A stretch of DNA of 8,988 bases from Paracoccaceae bacterium (GCA_007129775.1 SKUV01000400.1:1-8988), one strand, 5' to 3'. Positions 1 to 7,159 are shown, counted from the stretch's first letter. Notes: generated by a model from the letters alone, not told the origin. Program-made: numbers and translations.

Positions 1-1212
1 ATGCGCCTGCCCCCGGCCGAGGCGATGCAGCCGCCCGCGCCGCCGCGCTTTGCCCGCGGGCGGCTTGACCGGGCGATCTCGGCGCTGCGGCTGCGCCAGA
101 CCGGAATGATGATCCTGCGCTCCATCCTGCGCTGGCCCGGGCGTGCGGCGATCACGCTACTGGGGGTGGCGACCTCGGTCGGGGTGCTGGTGTCTTCCTA
201 TTTCCTCTTCGACGCGGTGGATCTGATCCGCGAGCGTATCTTCGACGAGGCCAACCGCCAGCAAATCACCCTCGCACTGGCCCAGCCGCAGCCCGAACAG
301 GCGGTGCGCGACGCGCTCAGCCTTCCCGGCGTGATCGAGGCCGAGGGCGCCTTTGCCGTGCCCGTCCGCCTGACCGCCGGCCCGCGCAGCCGGCTCAGCG
401 CGCTGCAGGGCCAGTTCGAGGGGGCGCGGCTGGCGCGGGTGATCGACGACATCACCGGCCCCGTCGCCCTGCCCGACCGCGGCGTGGTGCTGCCCGAACC
501 GGTGGCGCGCGACCTTGGCCTGAGCGTGGGCGATACCGTGCGGATCGACCTTCTGGCCCCGCCCCGCAGTGCGCTTGCCCTGCCCGTCAGCGCGATCATC
601 CATCAGGGCATGGGCGGCGAGGCCCATGTCGCCGCGCCCGCCCTGTTCGAGGCGATGCGGATCGCGCCGCAGGTCAACCAGATCCATCTGCGCATCGATC
701 CCGTCGCCCTGCCTGCCCTGCAGGAGCGGATCAAGACCCTGCCCGCCATCGCCGGCCTGTCTGACTGGGACGAGGTGCGCCGCCAGTTCGACGCGACGCT
801 GAGCGAGAACCTGCTGACCATGGTGCTGATCTATACGCTGATCGGCGCGCTGATCGCCGTGGGCGTCGTCTATAATGCCGCGCGCATACAGGTGTCGGAG
901 CGCAGCCACGAACTGGCCACCTTGCGGGTTCTGGGCTTTTCCCGGGCCGAGGTTGGCATGATCGTGATGGGCGAGATGATGCTGCTGGCGCTGGTGGCCG
1001 TGCCCTTCGGCTGGGCGATGGGGTATGTTTTCGCCGAGGGCATGGTGGCGGCGGTCTCCACCGATGTGGTGCAACTGCCCTTCGTGATCACCCGGCGGAC
1101 CTATGCCATGGCCGCGATCGCGGTGCTGGTGGCAGCGCTGGGGGCGGCGGCGCTGGCACGGCGAAGGCTCGACCGGATGGACCTTGCCAGCGCGCTCAAG
1201 GCCCATGGCTGA
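1..1212 (+). CDS. FtsX/MacB-type ABC transporter permease, C-terminal part (5' end outside window)
   Basis: Inner-membrane permease subunit of an ABC exporter that would work with a separate cytoplasmic ATPase and the adaptor encoded next. The visible 403 residues contain one full FtsX unit: a membrane segment at about 49-69, a periplasmic domain at about 75-265, then three membrane segments at about 269-291, 321-345 and 367-387. The cytoplasmic loop at 300-318 (ERSHELATLRVLGFSRAEV) is the conserved FtsX signature that contacts the ATPase. The first residues, with a PPAEAM..PPAP pattern, look like the linker between two FtsX units of a roughly 780-residue permease. The ATG at base 1 is therefore probably an internal Met and the gene is cut by the window edge. 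The TGA stop lies 27 nt before the adaptor gene, consistent with one operon. The substrate cannot be told from sequence; a MacB/DevC-like or lipoprotein-related export role is possible. Confidence 0.88.
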   Translation: MRLPPAEAMQPPAPPRFARGRLDRAISALRLRQTGMMILRSILRWPGRAAITLLGVATSVGVLVSSYFLFDAVDLIRERIFDEANRQQITLALAQPQPEQAVRDALSLPGVIEAEGAFAVPVRLTAGPRSRLSALQGQFEGARLARVIDDITGPVALPDRGVVLPEPVARDLGLSVGDTVRIDLLAPPRSALALPVSAIIHQGMGGEAHVAAPALFEAMRIAPQVNQIHLRIDPVALPALQERIKTLPAIAGLSDWDEVRRQFDATLSENLLTMVLIYTLIGALIAVGVVYNAARIQVSERSHELATLRVLGFSRAEVGMIVMGEMMLLALVAVPFGWAMGYVFAEGMVAAVSTDVVQLPFVITRRTYAMAAIAVLVAALGAAALARRRLDRMDLASALKAHG

Positions 1213-1225
1213 GCCGCGCGGAAAG

Positions 1226-1232
1226 AAGGAGG
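1226..1232 (+). promoter_or_regulatory. Shine-Dalgarno of the HlyD-type adaptor gene
   Basis: AAGGAGG lies 7 nt before the ATG at 1240. It is a near-perfect ribosome binding site, the strongest on the plus strand here, and fixes the adaptor start. Confidence 0.85.
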
Positions 1233-1239
1233 CACGGGG

Positions 1240-2466
1240 ATGAAGGCGATGCGTTGGGCGCTCTGGGGGCTGGGGGGCGCGGGGCTGGCGGCGGCGGCGG
1301 TCTGGGCGCTCTGGCCCGAGCCGGTGGCGGTGGATCTGGCCGAGGTGCGCCGGGGCCCGCTGGAGGTGACGCTGAGCGCCGAGGGCAAGACCCGGGTGCG
1401 CGAGCCCTACACGATCACCGCGCCCATCGCCGGGATGACCGCGCGCGCGCCGGTGGCGGTGGGCGATGCGGTGGTGGCGGACGAAACCGTGGTGGCGGTG
1501 CTCCGCCCGGCCGATCCCGCGCTGATGGATGCCCGCACCCGCGCGCAGGCCGAAGCCGCCGTGGCCGAGGCCGAGGCCGCCGTCACCCTCGCCGAGGCCA
1601 ATCTGGATCAGGCGCGCAACGCGCTTGACCATGCCCGGACGCAATACGACCGCGGCGCGGCGCTGGCGGCAGCCGGCTCCATCCCCCAGCGGATGCAGGA
1701 GGATCTGCTGTCGCAACTGATCGCCGCGCGCCAGGGCCTGATCGCCGCCGAGGCCGAGCGCGACCTCCGCCTTGCCGCGCTGCGCCGGGCGCGGGCGCAG
1801 CTTCTGGCACCCGATCCGCTGGCCGGGGGCGGCGGCGGAAATGGCGGGGGCGTGGATGCGGAGGCGGAATGCTGCGTCACCCTGCGCGCGCCGGTCAGCG
1901 GCACGGTGCTCGACATCCCCGACCGCAACGCCCGGCAGGTGGCCGCCGGCACACCGCTGCTGACGCTGGGCGACACCGCCGATCTGGAGATCGAGATCGA
2001 TCTGCTGTCCTCCGACGCGGTCCGCGTCGCGCCGGGCATGGAAGCCCGGGTCACCCGCTGGGGCGGCGAAGGCGTGCTGGCCGCCCGCGTGCGCAGGATC
2101 GAGCCCGCAGCCTTCACCCGTGTCTCGGCGCTGGGGATCGAAGAGCAGCGCGTGCGGCTGCAGTTGGACTTGCTGAGCCCGCCTGCCGAACGCGCCGGAC
2201 TGGGAGAGCAGTTCCGGGTGCTGGCCGATCTGGTGCTCTGGGAGGGCGAGGATGTGGTGCAGGTGCCCCACGGCGCGCTTTTCCGCGATGGCGAGGGCTG
2301 GGCGGTGTTTCGCAAGATCGATGGCCGCGCGGTGCCGACCCCGGTCACGCAAGGCCGCCGCGGCGCGACCATGGCCCAGATTACCGACGGCCTTAGCCCC
2401 GGAGATCTGGTTGTGATGTTCCCGCCCAACTCCATCACCGAAGGCAGCCGCATCACCGCGCGCTAG
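1240..2466 (+). CDS. HlyD-family efflux periplasmic adaptor (membrane fusion protein)
   Basis: Periplasmic adaptor linking the FtsX-type permease to an outer-membrane channel or carrying substrate across the periplasm. The 408 residues run as follows: an N-terminal membrane anchor at about 6-25 with no lipobox; a first lipoyl half at about 58-90 (ITAPIAGMTARAPVAVGD); an Ala/Glu/Arg-rich alpha-helical coiled coil at about 95-189; a second lipoyl half at about 213-244 (TLRAPVSGTVLDI, then GTPLLTLGD); a beta-barrel domain at about 246-330; and a membrane-proximal domain at about 335-405. The length is normal for the family. An AAGGAGG site 7 nt upstream supports the start. Oddities are a Gly-rich tract (residues 196-204) and adjacent Cys211-Cys212 between the hairpin and the second lipoyl half. 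With its permease neighbour it resembles MacA/DevB-type systems; the cargo is unknown. Confidence 0.92.
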   Translation: MKAMRWALWGLGGAGLAAAAVWALWPEPVAVDLAEVRRGPLEVTLSAEGKTRVREPYTITAPIAGMTARAPVAVGDAVVADETVVAVLRPADPALMDARTRAQAEAAVAEAEAAVTLAEANLDQARNALDHARTQYDRGAALAAAGSIPQRMQEDLLSQLIAARQGLIAAEAERDLRLAALRRARAQLLAPDPLAGGGGGNGGGVDAEAECCVTLRAPVSGTVLDIPDRNARQVAAGTPLLTLGDTADLEIEIDLLSSDAVRVAPGMEARVTRWGGEGVLAARVRRIEPAAFTRVSALGIEEQRVRLQLDLLSPPAERAGLGEQFRVLADLVLWEGEDVVQVPHGALFRDGEGWAVFRKIDGRAVPTPVTQGRRGATMAQITDGLSPGDLVVMFPPNSITEGSRITAR

Positions 2467-2469
2467 GGC

Positions 2470-2509
2470 GCCAGGGCGCAACCGGGCGGCCGGGCATCGC
2501 CGCCCTGGC
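2470..2509. terminator. Candidate hairpin between convergent genes
   Basis: A perfect 9-bp inverted repeat, GCCAGGGCG at 2470-2478 and CGCCCTGGC at 2501-2509, starts 4 nt after the adaptor stop codon. The 22-nt loop is itself GC-rich. There is no T tract on either side, so it is only a weak intrinsic-terminator candidate. It could serve either convergent transcript as a stabilising 3' structure. Confidence 0.4.
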
Positions 2510-2529
2510 TGCGGCACGCACGGGCCGCG

Positions 2530-2546
2530 CCCGACCGGATGTCGGG
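2530..2546. terminator. Second small hairpin downstream of the GNAT gene
   Basis: CCCGAC at 2530-2535 pairs with GTCGGG at 2541-2546 around a 5-nt loop. It lies 11 nt beyond the GNAT stop on the minus strand. No T run follows, so termination function is uncertain. Together with the hairpin at 2470-2509 it fills most of this 91-nt convergent gap. Confidence 0.3.
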
Positions 2547-2557
2547 GAAGGCACAGT

Positions 2558-3004
2558 TTACGCGCCGTCGATTGCCCGGTTTCGTCTTTCAGAAGGTTGC
2601 CAGAGCGGCTTTTGCAGAAAGGTGCGGCAGCGGCCCCGTGGAAACTCGGGAAGGGCGCCGAAGGGGCGATAGCCGGCCTTTTCATAGGCCCGGAGCGCCT
2701 GCGGGTTGAACGTGTCGATCCATGCACCGTGGCAGCCGCGGTTTCGGGCCTCCTGCTCGGCCGCGGCCAGCATCCGGCCGGCGAGCCCCTCGCCCCGGCG
2801 CGCCTCGGCCACCCAGAGCCATTGCACATAAAGCCAGCCCCACGCGGTATAGCCCGACAATCCGGCCTCCAGCCCCGCGGCCCCGTGCTCGAAGATCGCC
2901 AGCGCGCGCCGCTCGGCGGGGCCGGCATCGGCATCGTTGTAGGCCGACAGCGCCGCGGCGAGCGCGGCGAGGTCCTCGGGGGCGGGGTTGCCCGTCAGTT
3001 CCAT
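2558..3004 (-). CDS. GNAT-family N-acetyltransferase (small, 148 aa)
   Basis: Predicted cytoplasmic acetyl-CoA-dependent acetyltransferase. The acetyl-CoA-binding motif A is visible at about residues 61-80: a beta-4-like strand (YVQWLWV), then R70-G-E-G-L-A75, which fits the Q/R-x-x-G-x-G/A loop. A later DTFNPQALRAYEKAGY stretch (97-112) is the typical motif-B end of this class. The ATG at 3004 is chosen because AGGTGG ends 7 nt upstream. The reading frame is open back to 3238, but that part overlaps anmK in another frame and shows no GNAT features. An adjacent GTG at 3007 is a minor alternative. It is the last gene of the minus-strand operon, 16 nt after the anmK stop. Its acceptor is unknown; the company it keeps hints at an amino-sugar, peptide or amine substrate, but that is inference. 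Confidence 0.88.
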   Translation of the reverse strand: MELTGNPAPEDLAALAAALSAYNDADAGPAERRALAIFEHGAAGLEAGLSGYTAWGWLYVQWLWVAEARRGEGLAGRMLAAAEQEARNRGCHGAWIDTFNPQALRAYEKAGYRPFGALPEFPRGRCRTFLQKPLWQPSERRNRAIDGA

Positions 3005-3011
3005 CACGGCG

Positions 3012-3017
3012 CCACCT
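3012..3017 (-). promoter_or_regulatory. Shine-Dalgarno deciding the GNAT start
   Basis: AGGTGG on the minus strand sits in the 16-nt gap between the anmK stop and the GNAT ATG at 3004, with 7-nt spacing. It favours the 148-residue form over the longer open frame. Confidence 0.7.
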
Positions 3018-3020
3018 GAC

Positions 3021-4139
3021 TCATGGCCGCGCCAGCCGCCCGCCCGGCAGGGGATGCGGCGCGCCGGTGGTGTCGGGAAAGCTGATCGGCAGGCCGCGCA
3101 GCACCCGCATGGCGAGGAAGGCAAAGCACTCCGCCTCGATCGCATCGCCGCGCCAACCCATCGCCTCGGCCGGCAGCGCCTCCACCCCGGCGCGGCGCGG
3201 CAGGGCCGCCATGATCGCCGGATTGTGCCGGCCGCCACCGCAGACGATCAGCCGGCCCGGGCGGTGGGGCAGCAGGTCGAGCCCCCGGCCCACGGCCGCG
3301 CAGGTAAAGGCGGTCAGCAGCGCCGCGCCATCCTCCAGCCCGCAGCCTTCGGCCATCTCGGCGCCGAAATCGAACCGGTCGAGCGATTTCGGCGGCGGCG
3401 CGGCCAGATAGGGATGCTCCGCAAGCCGGGCAAGGCGCGCCTCGTCCACCCGCCCGGCCTGCGCGAGCGCGCCGCCCCGGTCCATCTCGCCCGCGTCATG
3501 GGCGCGCACCCAATCGTTGATCGGCGCATTGGCCGGGCCGGTATCGAAGGCGATCAGCCTGCCGTCCGCGCCCTGCCACGAGATATTGGCAACGCCTCCG
3601 AGGTTCAGTACCGCCGTCTCCGGCCCGCAGGCAGCCGCGCGCAGCAGCGCCGCGTGATAGGCCGCCGAAAGCGGCGCTCCCTGCCCGCCCGCCGCCATGT
3701 CGACAGAGCGGAAAGCGAAGGCCACGGGCACGCCCAGCCGGGCGGCCAGGGCCGCGCCACAGACCAACTGCCGGGTCGCGCCGAGCCGCCCGGGCTGCGG
3801 CGCGCGGTGCAGCACTGTCTGGCCGTGAAAGCCGACCGCGGCCACCGCCGCCAGCCCCGGCCCCTCGCGCCTGACCAGATCGGCCACCGCCTCGGCCTGC
3901 GCGGCGGTCAGCCGCGCCTCGGCCTCGGCGAAGATGGGCGGGTCTTCGCCCTCGAAATTCCACGCCCGCGCGGCCTCCAGCGTTTCGGCCAGCAGCGCGC
4001 GCAGGTCCGCGTCATAGGGCGCAAGCCGCCATGCCCCGAATTCGGCGACCGTTTCGCCATCGGTGCGCAGCAGGGCCACGTCGATATTGCCATCGAGCAC
4101 CGTGCCCGTCATCAGGCCCACGGCCCATTGCTGCTGCAT
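3021..4139 (-). CDS. anmK: Anhydro-N-acetylmuramic acid kinase
   Basis: Cytoplasmic kinase that opens and phosphorylates 1,6-anhydro-MurNAc with ATP to give MurNAc-6-phosphate in peptidoglycan recycling. The 372 residues carry the family motifs: phosphate-binding GLMTGTVLDG (8-17), HGQT (105-108), the probable catalytic base Asp147 followed by GGQGAP (151-156), NLGGVANIS (179-187), DTGPAN (199-204), KSLDRF (251-256) and GGGRHN (301-306). Length and motif order match full AnmK proteins; the TVLDG variant is, as I recall, usual in alphaproteobacteria. Two ATGs stand in tandem. GGAGGT at 4145-4150 is 5 nt from the second (4139) but only 2 nt from the first (4142), so 4139 is preferred. Either choice overlaps the TGA of the preceding hydrolase, implying translational coupling. 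MurQ, the next enzyme of the classical pathway, is not in the window. Confidence 0.96.
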   Translation of the reverse strand: MQQQWAVGLMTGTVLDGNIDVALLRTDGETVAEFGAWRLAPYDADLRALLAETLEAARAWNFEGEDPPIFAEAEARLTAAQAEAVADLVRREGPGLAAVAAVGFHGQTVLHRAPQPGRLGATRQLVCGAALAARLGVPVAFAFRSVDMAAGGQGAPLSAAYHAALLRAAACGPETAVLNLGGVANISWQGADGRLIAFDTGPANAPINDWVRAHDAGEMDRGGALAQAGRVDEARLARLAEHPYLAAPPPKSLDRFDFGAEMAEGCGLEDGAALLTAFTCAAVGRGLDLLPHRPGRLIVCGGGRHNPAIMAALPRRAGVEALPAEAMGWRGDAIEAECFAFLAMRVLRGLPISFPDTTGAPHPLPGGRLARP

Positions 4140-5143
4140 CATGCACCTCCGTTGATCGCATCGCCCACGGCGCGGCGCAGCGCGGCGATGCCGCTGTCGG
4201 AATGCCGCGTGGGGTGGATGCGGTTGGTCAGGAGCGCCCAGCCATGGCCGCGCGCGAAATCGAGCCAGAGCCCGGTGCCGGTGAAGCCCGTATGCCCGAT
4301 GCTCCGGTCGGAGGCGGCATCCCCGCCGGCCCAGCCGGGATGCGCGCGCTCCCAGCCGTGGGTGCGGGTCTCGGACAGGGGCGCGCGCATCAGCGCGATG
4401 TCATCGGCATGGGCGCCATCGCCCGACAGCAGCCCCTGCGCATGGTCCAGCAGCGCCGAGATCGTGCCGAAAAGCCCGGCATGGCCCGCCCCCTGCAGCG
4501 CGTCGCAATTGTCGTCATGGACCGTGCCGCACAGCACGCGCCCGCGCCAGGTGCAATCCTCGGTCGCGGCGCTGGCCTCGGGCGGGGCCTGCCATGCGAA
4601 ACCCGGGCCGGGGTCGAGGCTGCGCAGGCGCGCGCGGTGGTGCCGCTCCAGCGCGAGGCCCAGCAGGATGAAGTTGATATCGGAATAGACCGGCGGCCCG
4701 GCCCGCCAGTCCCGCTGCAGCACGAAGGCGCGCAACAGATCGGGGTCGCGGCCATAGGTATAGATCGGCTCCACCGCCGGAAAGGCCGTCCGATGGCCGA
4801 GGCAGTCGCGAAAGGTGACCTGCCGCGCCCATGCGCCGGCGTCATACTGGCGCAGATCCGGCAAAAGCCGCGTCAGCGGATCATCGAGCGCGATCACCCC
4901 CTGCCGGGCCAGCGCGAGGATGCGCGGCGCGGTGAAGACGACCTTGGTGAGCGAGGCGAGGTCGAACCACGTCGCCGCGGTCATCGCGCGCCGCAGCGGC
5001 ACGATCTGCGCCTGCCCGCCGTGCAGGACGGACCGCTCCCCCTCGGCGGTCACGAGGCCCAGAACCGCGCCGGGAATGCGCCCCGCCGCGATTGCCTGCG
5101 CCACCGGGGCGAAGGCGCGGGCGACGCGGGCTTGCGGCGTCAC
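4139..5143 (-). CDS. Beta-lactamase-fold serine hydrolase (class C/PBP-like), no signal peptide
   Basis: Member of the serine beta-lactamase/DD-peptidase/esterase superfamily, 334 aa. The nucleophile motif SxxK is S64-L-T-K67 (in DLASLTKVV), the second motif is Y153-S-D155 (in VYSDINF, replacing Y-x-N), and the third is H284-T-G286 (in IGHTGFTGTG, replacing KTG). These are the usual class-C-like variants, so the active site looks intact. The N-terminus lacks a hydrophobic segment, predicting a cytoplasmic protein. The start codon is GTG at 5143, overlapping the ATPase stop as GTGA, with GAGG 7 nt upstream. It is coupled to anmK downstream. Serine hydrolases of this fold also sit in MurNAc-recycling clusters elsewhere (E. 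coli yfeW, B. subtilis ybbE), so trimming of imported wall fragments is plausible. Carboxypeptidase, amidase and esterase activities are not distinguishable from sequence. Confidence 0.93.
   Translation of the reverse strand: MTPQARVARAFAPVAQAIAAGRIPGAVLGLVTAEGERSVLHGGQAQIVPLRRAMTAATWFDLASLTKVVFTAPRILALARQGVIALDDPLTRLLPDLRQYDAGAWARQVTFRDCLGHRTAFPAVEPIYTYGRDPDLLRAFVLQRDWRAGPPVYSDINFILLGLALERHHRARLRSLDPGPGFAWQAPPEASAATEDCTWRGRVLCGTVHDDNCDALQGAGHAGLFGTISALLDHAQGLLSGDGAHADDIALMRAPLSETRTHGWERAHPGWAGGDAASDRSIGHTGFTGTGLWLDFARGHGWALLTNRIHPTRHSDSGIAALRRAVGDAINGGA
4145..4150 (-). promoter_or_regulatory. Shine-Dalgarno of anmK inside the end of the hydrolase gene
   Basis: GGAGGT on the minus strand lies within the last codons of the serine hydrolase gene and is 5 nt from the ATG at 4139. 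It makes the second of two tandem ATGs the better anmK start. Confidence 0.7.
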
Positions 5144-6084
5144 GGCTGCGCCTCGGGCAGGTGGCAGGCGCTGGCATGGCGCGCGCCCGCCAGTTCAGGC
5201 CGGCGCTGGCGGCAGATGTCCATCACCTTCGGGCAGCGGGTGTGAAAGGCGCAGCCCGGGGGCGGGTTCGACGGGTCGGGCAGGTCGCCCTTCAGCACGA
5301 TCCGGTCGGCGCGCGACACCCCGGCCCGGGGGATCGCCGACAAAAGCGCCTGCGTGTAGGGGTGGCGCGGGGCCGAGATGATGGCCTCGGCCGGCCCGAT
5401 CTCGACGATCCGGCCCAGATACATCACCGCGATCCGGTCACTGACATGGCGGATCACCGACAGATCGTGGCTGATGAACAGGATCGCGAGGCCCAGCCGC
5501 CGCCGCAGCCCGGCGATCAGGTTGATGATCTGGCTCTGGACGGAGACATCCAGCGCCGACACGGCCTCGTCCGCGACGATCAGCTTCGGCTCCAGCGCCA
5601 GCGCCCGGGCGATGGCGATGCGCTGGCGCTGCCCGCCCGAGAATTCGTGCGGATAGCGCCGGGCGGCGCCTTCGGGAAGACCCACGATCTGCAGCAATTC
5701 GGCCACCCGGGCGGCGCGGGTGGCGCGGCTGCCGATCCCCTGCACGAGCAACGGCTCGGCCACGATCTGCCCCACCGTGTGGCGCGGGTTGAGCGCGCCG
5801 AACGGGTCCTGAAAGATCACCTGAAGGTTGCGCCGCACCGCCTTGAGGCCGGCCCCGCGCAAACCGGTGATGTCCTGCCCGTCGAACAGGATCTGCCCAC
5901 CCGAGGGCTCTGTCAGCCGCAGCAGCGTGCGGCCGAGGGTGGATTTGCCGCAGCCCGATTCGCCGACCACGCCCAGCACCTCGCCCGGCGCGATCGTCAG
6001 CGAGACATCGGCCACGGCCTGCACCGTGCTGCCGCCGGCGCCCGGATAGGTTTTCGACAGGTTGCGCAGCTCCAGCAGGCTCAT
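5140..6084 (-). CDS. OppF/DppF-type peptide ABC transporter ATP-binding protein
   Basis: Cytoplasmic ATPase that would pair with the OppD-type subunit to drive a family-5 peptide importer. Over 314 residues it shows Walker A GESGCGKS (41-48), Q-loop Gln92 (IFQDPF), ABC signature FSGGQ (148-152), Walker B LIVADE (168-173, Glu173 catalytic) and H-loop His206. A C-terminal oligopeptide/dipeptide domain follows, with PRHPYTQALL (239-248) and Cys278, Cys284, Cys291 and Cys307. The four cysteines match the pattern that binds a [4Fe-4S] cluster in characterised DppD-type proteins. The ATG overlaps the stop of the preceding ATPase gene as ATGA; no clear Shine-Dalgarno is visible, so expression probably relies on coupling. 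The nucleotide-binding site looks complete. Substrate specificity comes from the binding protein and permeases; the anmK context suggests wall peptides. Confidence 0.95.
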   Translation of the reverse strand: MSLLELRNLSKTYPGAGGSTVQAVADVSLTIAPGEVLGVVGESGCGKSTLGRTLLRLTEPSGGQILFDGQDITGLRGAGLKAVRRNLQVIFQDPFGALNPRHTVGQIVAEPLLVQGIGSRATRAARVAELLQIVGLPEGAARRYPHEFSGGQRQRIAIARALALEPKLIVADEAVSALDVSVQSQIINLIAGLRRRLGLAILFISHDLSVIRHVSDRIAVMYLGRIVEIGPAEAIISAPRHPYTQALLSAIPRAGVSRADRIVLKGDLPDPSNPPPGCAFHTRCPKVMDICRQRRPELAGARHASACHLPEAQP

Positions 6085-7148
6085 TGCGCGGGGTTCCAGC
6101 AGGCAAATCGGTGGGGCGGGGCGGTGATTTCGGGCGCCTCCGCGGAACAGCGCGGCAGGGCGGCAGGGCAGCGCGGATGAAAGGCGCAGCCCGGCGGGCG
6201 CTGCCCCGGTTGCGGAACACTGCCCGGGATGGCCGGCAGATCGGCCCCGGGCGGGTTGGCGGCGGGAATAGTGCGCAACAGCGCCTCGGTGTAGCGGTGG
6301 CGCGGCTGCTCGAACAGGCGCGCGGCCGGCGCCTCTTCGACGATGCGGCCGCCATACATCACGGCAACCCGGTCGCAGTATTGCGCCACCACGCCCAGAT
6401 CATGGGTGATCAGCACCACCGCCATGCCGGTTTCGCGGCGCAGATCGTCCAGCAGATCGAGGATCTGTGCCTGCACCGTCACGTCGAGCGCGGTCGTGGG
6501 CTCGTCCGCCACCAGAAGCTTCGGCCCGCAGGCCAGCGCCATGGCGATCATCACCCGCTGGCGCTGACCGCCCGACATCTGGTGCGGATAGCGCCCCAGC
6601 GCGCCCCGGGGGGCGGGAATGCCCACCCGCGCCAGAAGCGTCTCGGCCTCGGCCAGCGCGGCGCGGCGCGACAGGTCGCGGTGCAGCAAGAGCGCCTCGG
6701 CGATCTGGTCGCCCACGGTATAGACCGGGTTGAGCGAGGTCATCGGCTCCTGAAAGATCATCGCGATATCGTTGCCGCGGATGCGGCGCAGCCGATCTTC
6801 GGGCAACGCGAGCAGATCCTGCCCGCCAAAGCCGATGGCGCCCGCCGCCACCCGCATCGGCGGCTCGGCCAGAAGGCGCATGATCGACAGCGCGGTGACC
6901 GACTTGCCGCAGCCGGATTCGCCCACGAGGCCCAGCATCTCGCCCGCGCGCACATCGAGCGACAGATCCTCGACGATGGCATCGGCGCCAAGGCGGATGG
7001 TCAGCCCCGCGATCGACAGAACCGGTCCGCCGGCGGCTTGCGCGCCCGAGGCGGGGCCTTGGTGGGAAACTGTCCGGGGCGCTGGCGGCATCGTGGCTCG
7101 GCGACGAGGTGAAGGTCGGGCAGATCGGGCGGCGAATACGTGACCCAT
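6081..7148 (-). CDS. OppD/DppD-type peptide ABC transporter ATP-binding protein
   Basis: First gene of the minus-strand operon and partner of the OppF-type ATPase. In the 355-residue form the motifs are Walker A GESGCGKS (76-83), Q-loop Gln133 (IFQEPM), signature MSGGQ (191-195), Walker B LLVADE (211-216) and His249. The C-terminal domain has PRHRYTEALL (282-291) and Cys321, Cys327, Cys334 and Cys350, a likely [4Fe-4S] ligand set. Family similarity begins only near residue 42 (GPVLSIAGLTIRLG). The first roughly 40 residues are Arg/Pro/Ala-rich and look unconserved. The only in-frame alternative start codon before the conserved part is ATG at 7091, giving 336 residues. Neither start has a convincing ribosome binding site, so the start is uncertain while the rest is secure. 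No permease gene adjoins it, which is unusual for this type of operon. Confidence 0.93.
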   Translation of the reverse strand: MGHVFAARSARPSPRRRATMPPAPRTVSHQGPASGAQAAGGPVLSIAGLTIRLGADAIVEDLSLDVRAGEMLGLVGESGCGKSVTALSIMRLLAEPPMRVAAGAIGFGGQDLLALPEDRLRRIRGNDIAMIFQEPMTSLNPVYTVGDQIAEALLLHRDLSRRAALAEAETLLARVGIPAPRGALGRYPHQMSGGQRQRVMIAMALACGPKLLVADEPTTALDVTVQAQILDLLDDLRRETGMAVVLITHDLGVVAQYCDRVAVMYGGRIVEEAPAARLFEQPRHRYTEALLRTIPAANPPGADLPAIPGSVPQPGQRPPGCAFHPRCPAALPRCSAEAPEITAPPHRFACWNPAQ

Positions 7149-7159
7149 GTAATACCAAA
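7149..7159. promoter_or_regulatory. Operator-like half palindrome at the start of the minus-strand operon
   Basis: GTAATACCAAA on the plus strand (TTTGGTATTAC on the minus strand) matches one arm and the centre of the TTGGTATTACCAA type of palindrome bound by some GntR/FadR-family regulators. The second arm is degenerate because it runs into the ATG at 7148. It lies just upstream of the plus-strand -35 box, so it could affect both directions. The match is by eye only and no regulator gene is in view. Confidence 0.25.

Larger units (their letters stand above)
2558..7148 (-). other. Predicted five-gene operon (ATPase, ATPase, serine hydrolase, anmK, GNAT)
   Basis: All five genes are on one strand with junctions of ATGA (6081-6084), GTGA (5140-5143), an ATGATG overlap (4137-4142) and a 16-nt gap. 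This spacing implies one transcript with coupled translation. It links peptide-import ATPases to an enzyme acting only on a peptidoglycan turnover sugar. No clear minus-strand promoter was found by eye upstream of 7148. Confidence 0.8.

Noticed and set aside
157..2934. A 925-codon open frame on the minus strand
   Set aside because: It runs antisense to the permease and adaptor genes, is rich in Arg, His, Gln and Gly with no domain pattern, and results from the high third-position GC of the real genes.
3005..3238. Extended N-terminus of the GNAT gene
   Set aside because: The added 78 residues lie inside anmK in another frame, look like shadow sequence, and a good Shine-Dalgarno sits before the ATG at 3004.
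2988..4688. A 566-codon open frame on the plus strand
   Set aside because: Antisense to anmK and the serine hydrolase, both of which have intact family motifs; low-complexity composition and no recognisable fold.
4031..6180. Long plus-strand open frames (about 404 and 362 codons) opposite the hydrolase and OppF-type ATPase
   Set aside because: Shadow frames of well-supported minus-strand genes, with no motifs of their own.
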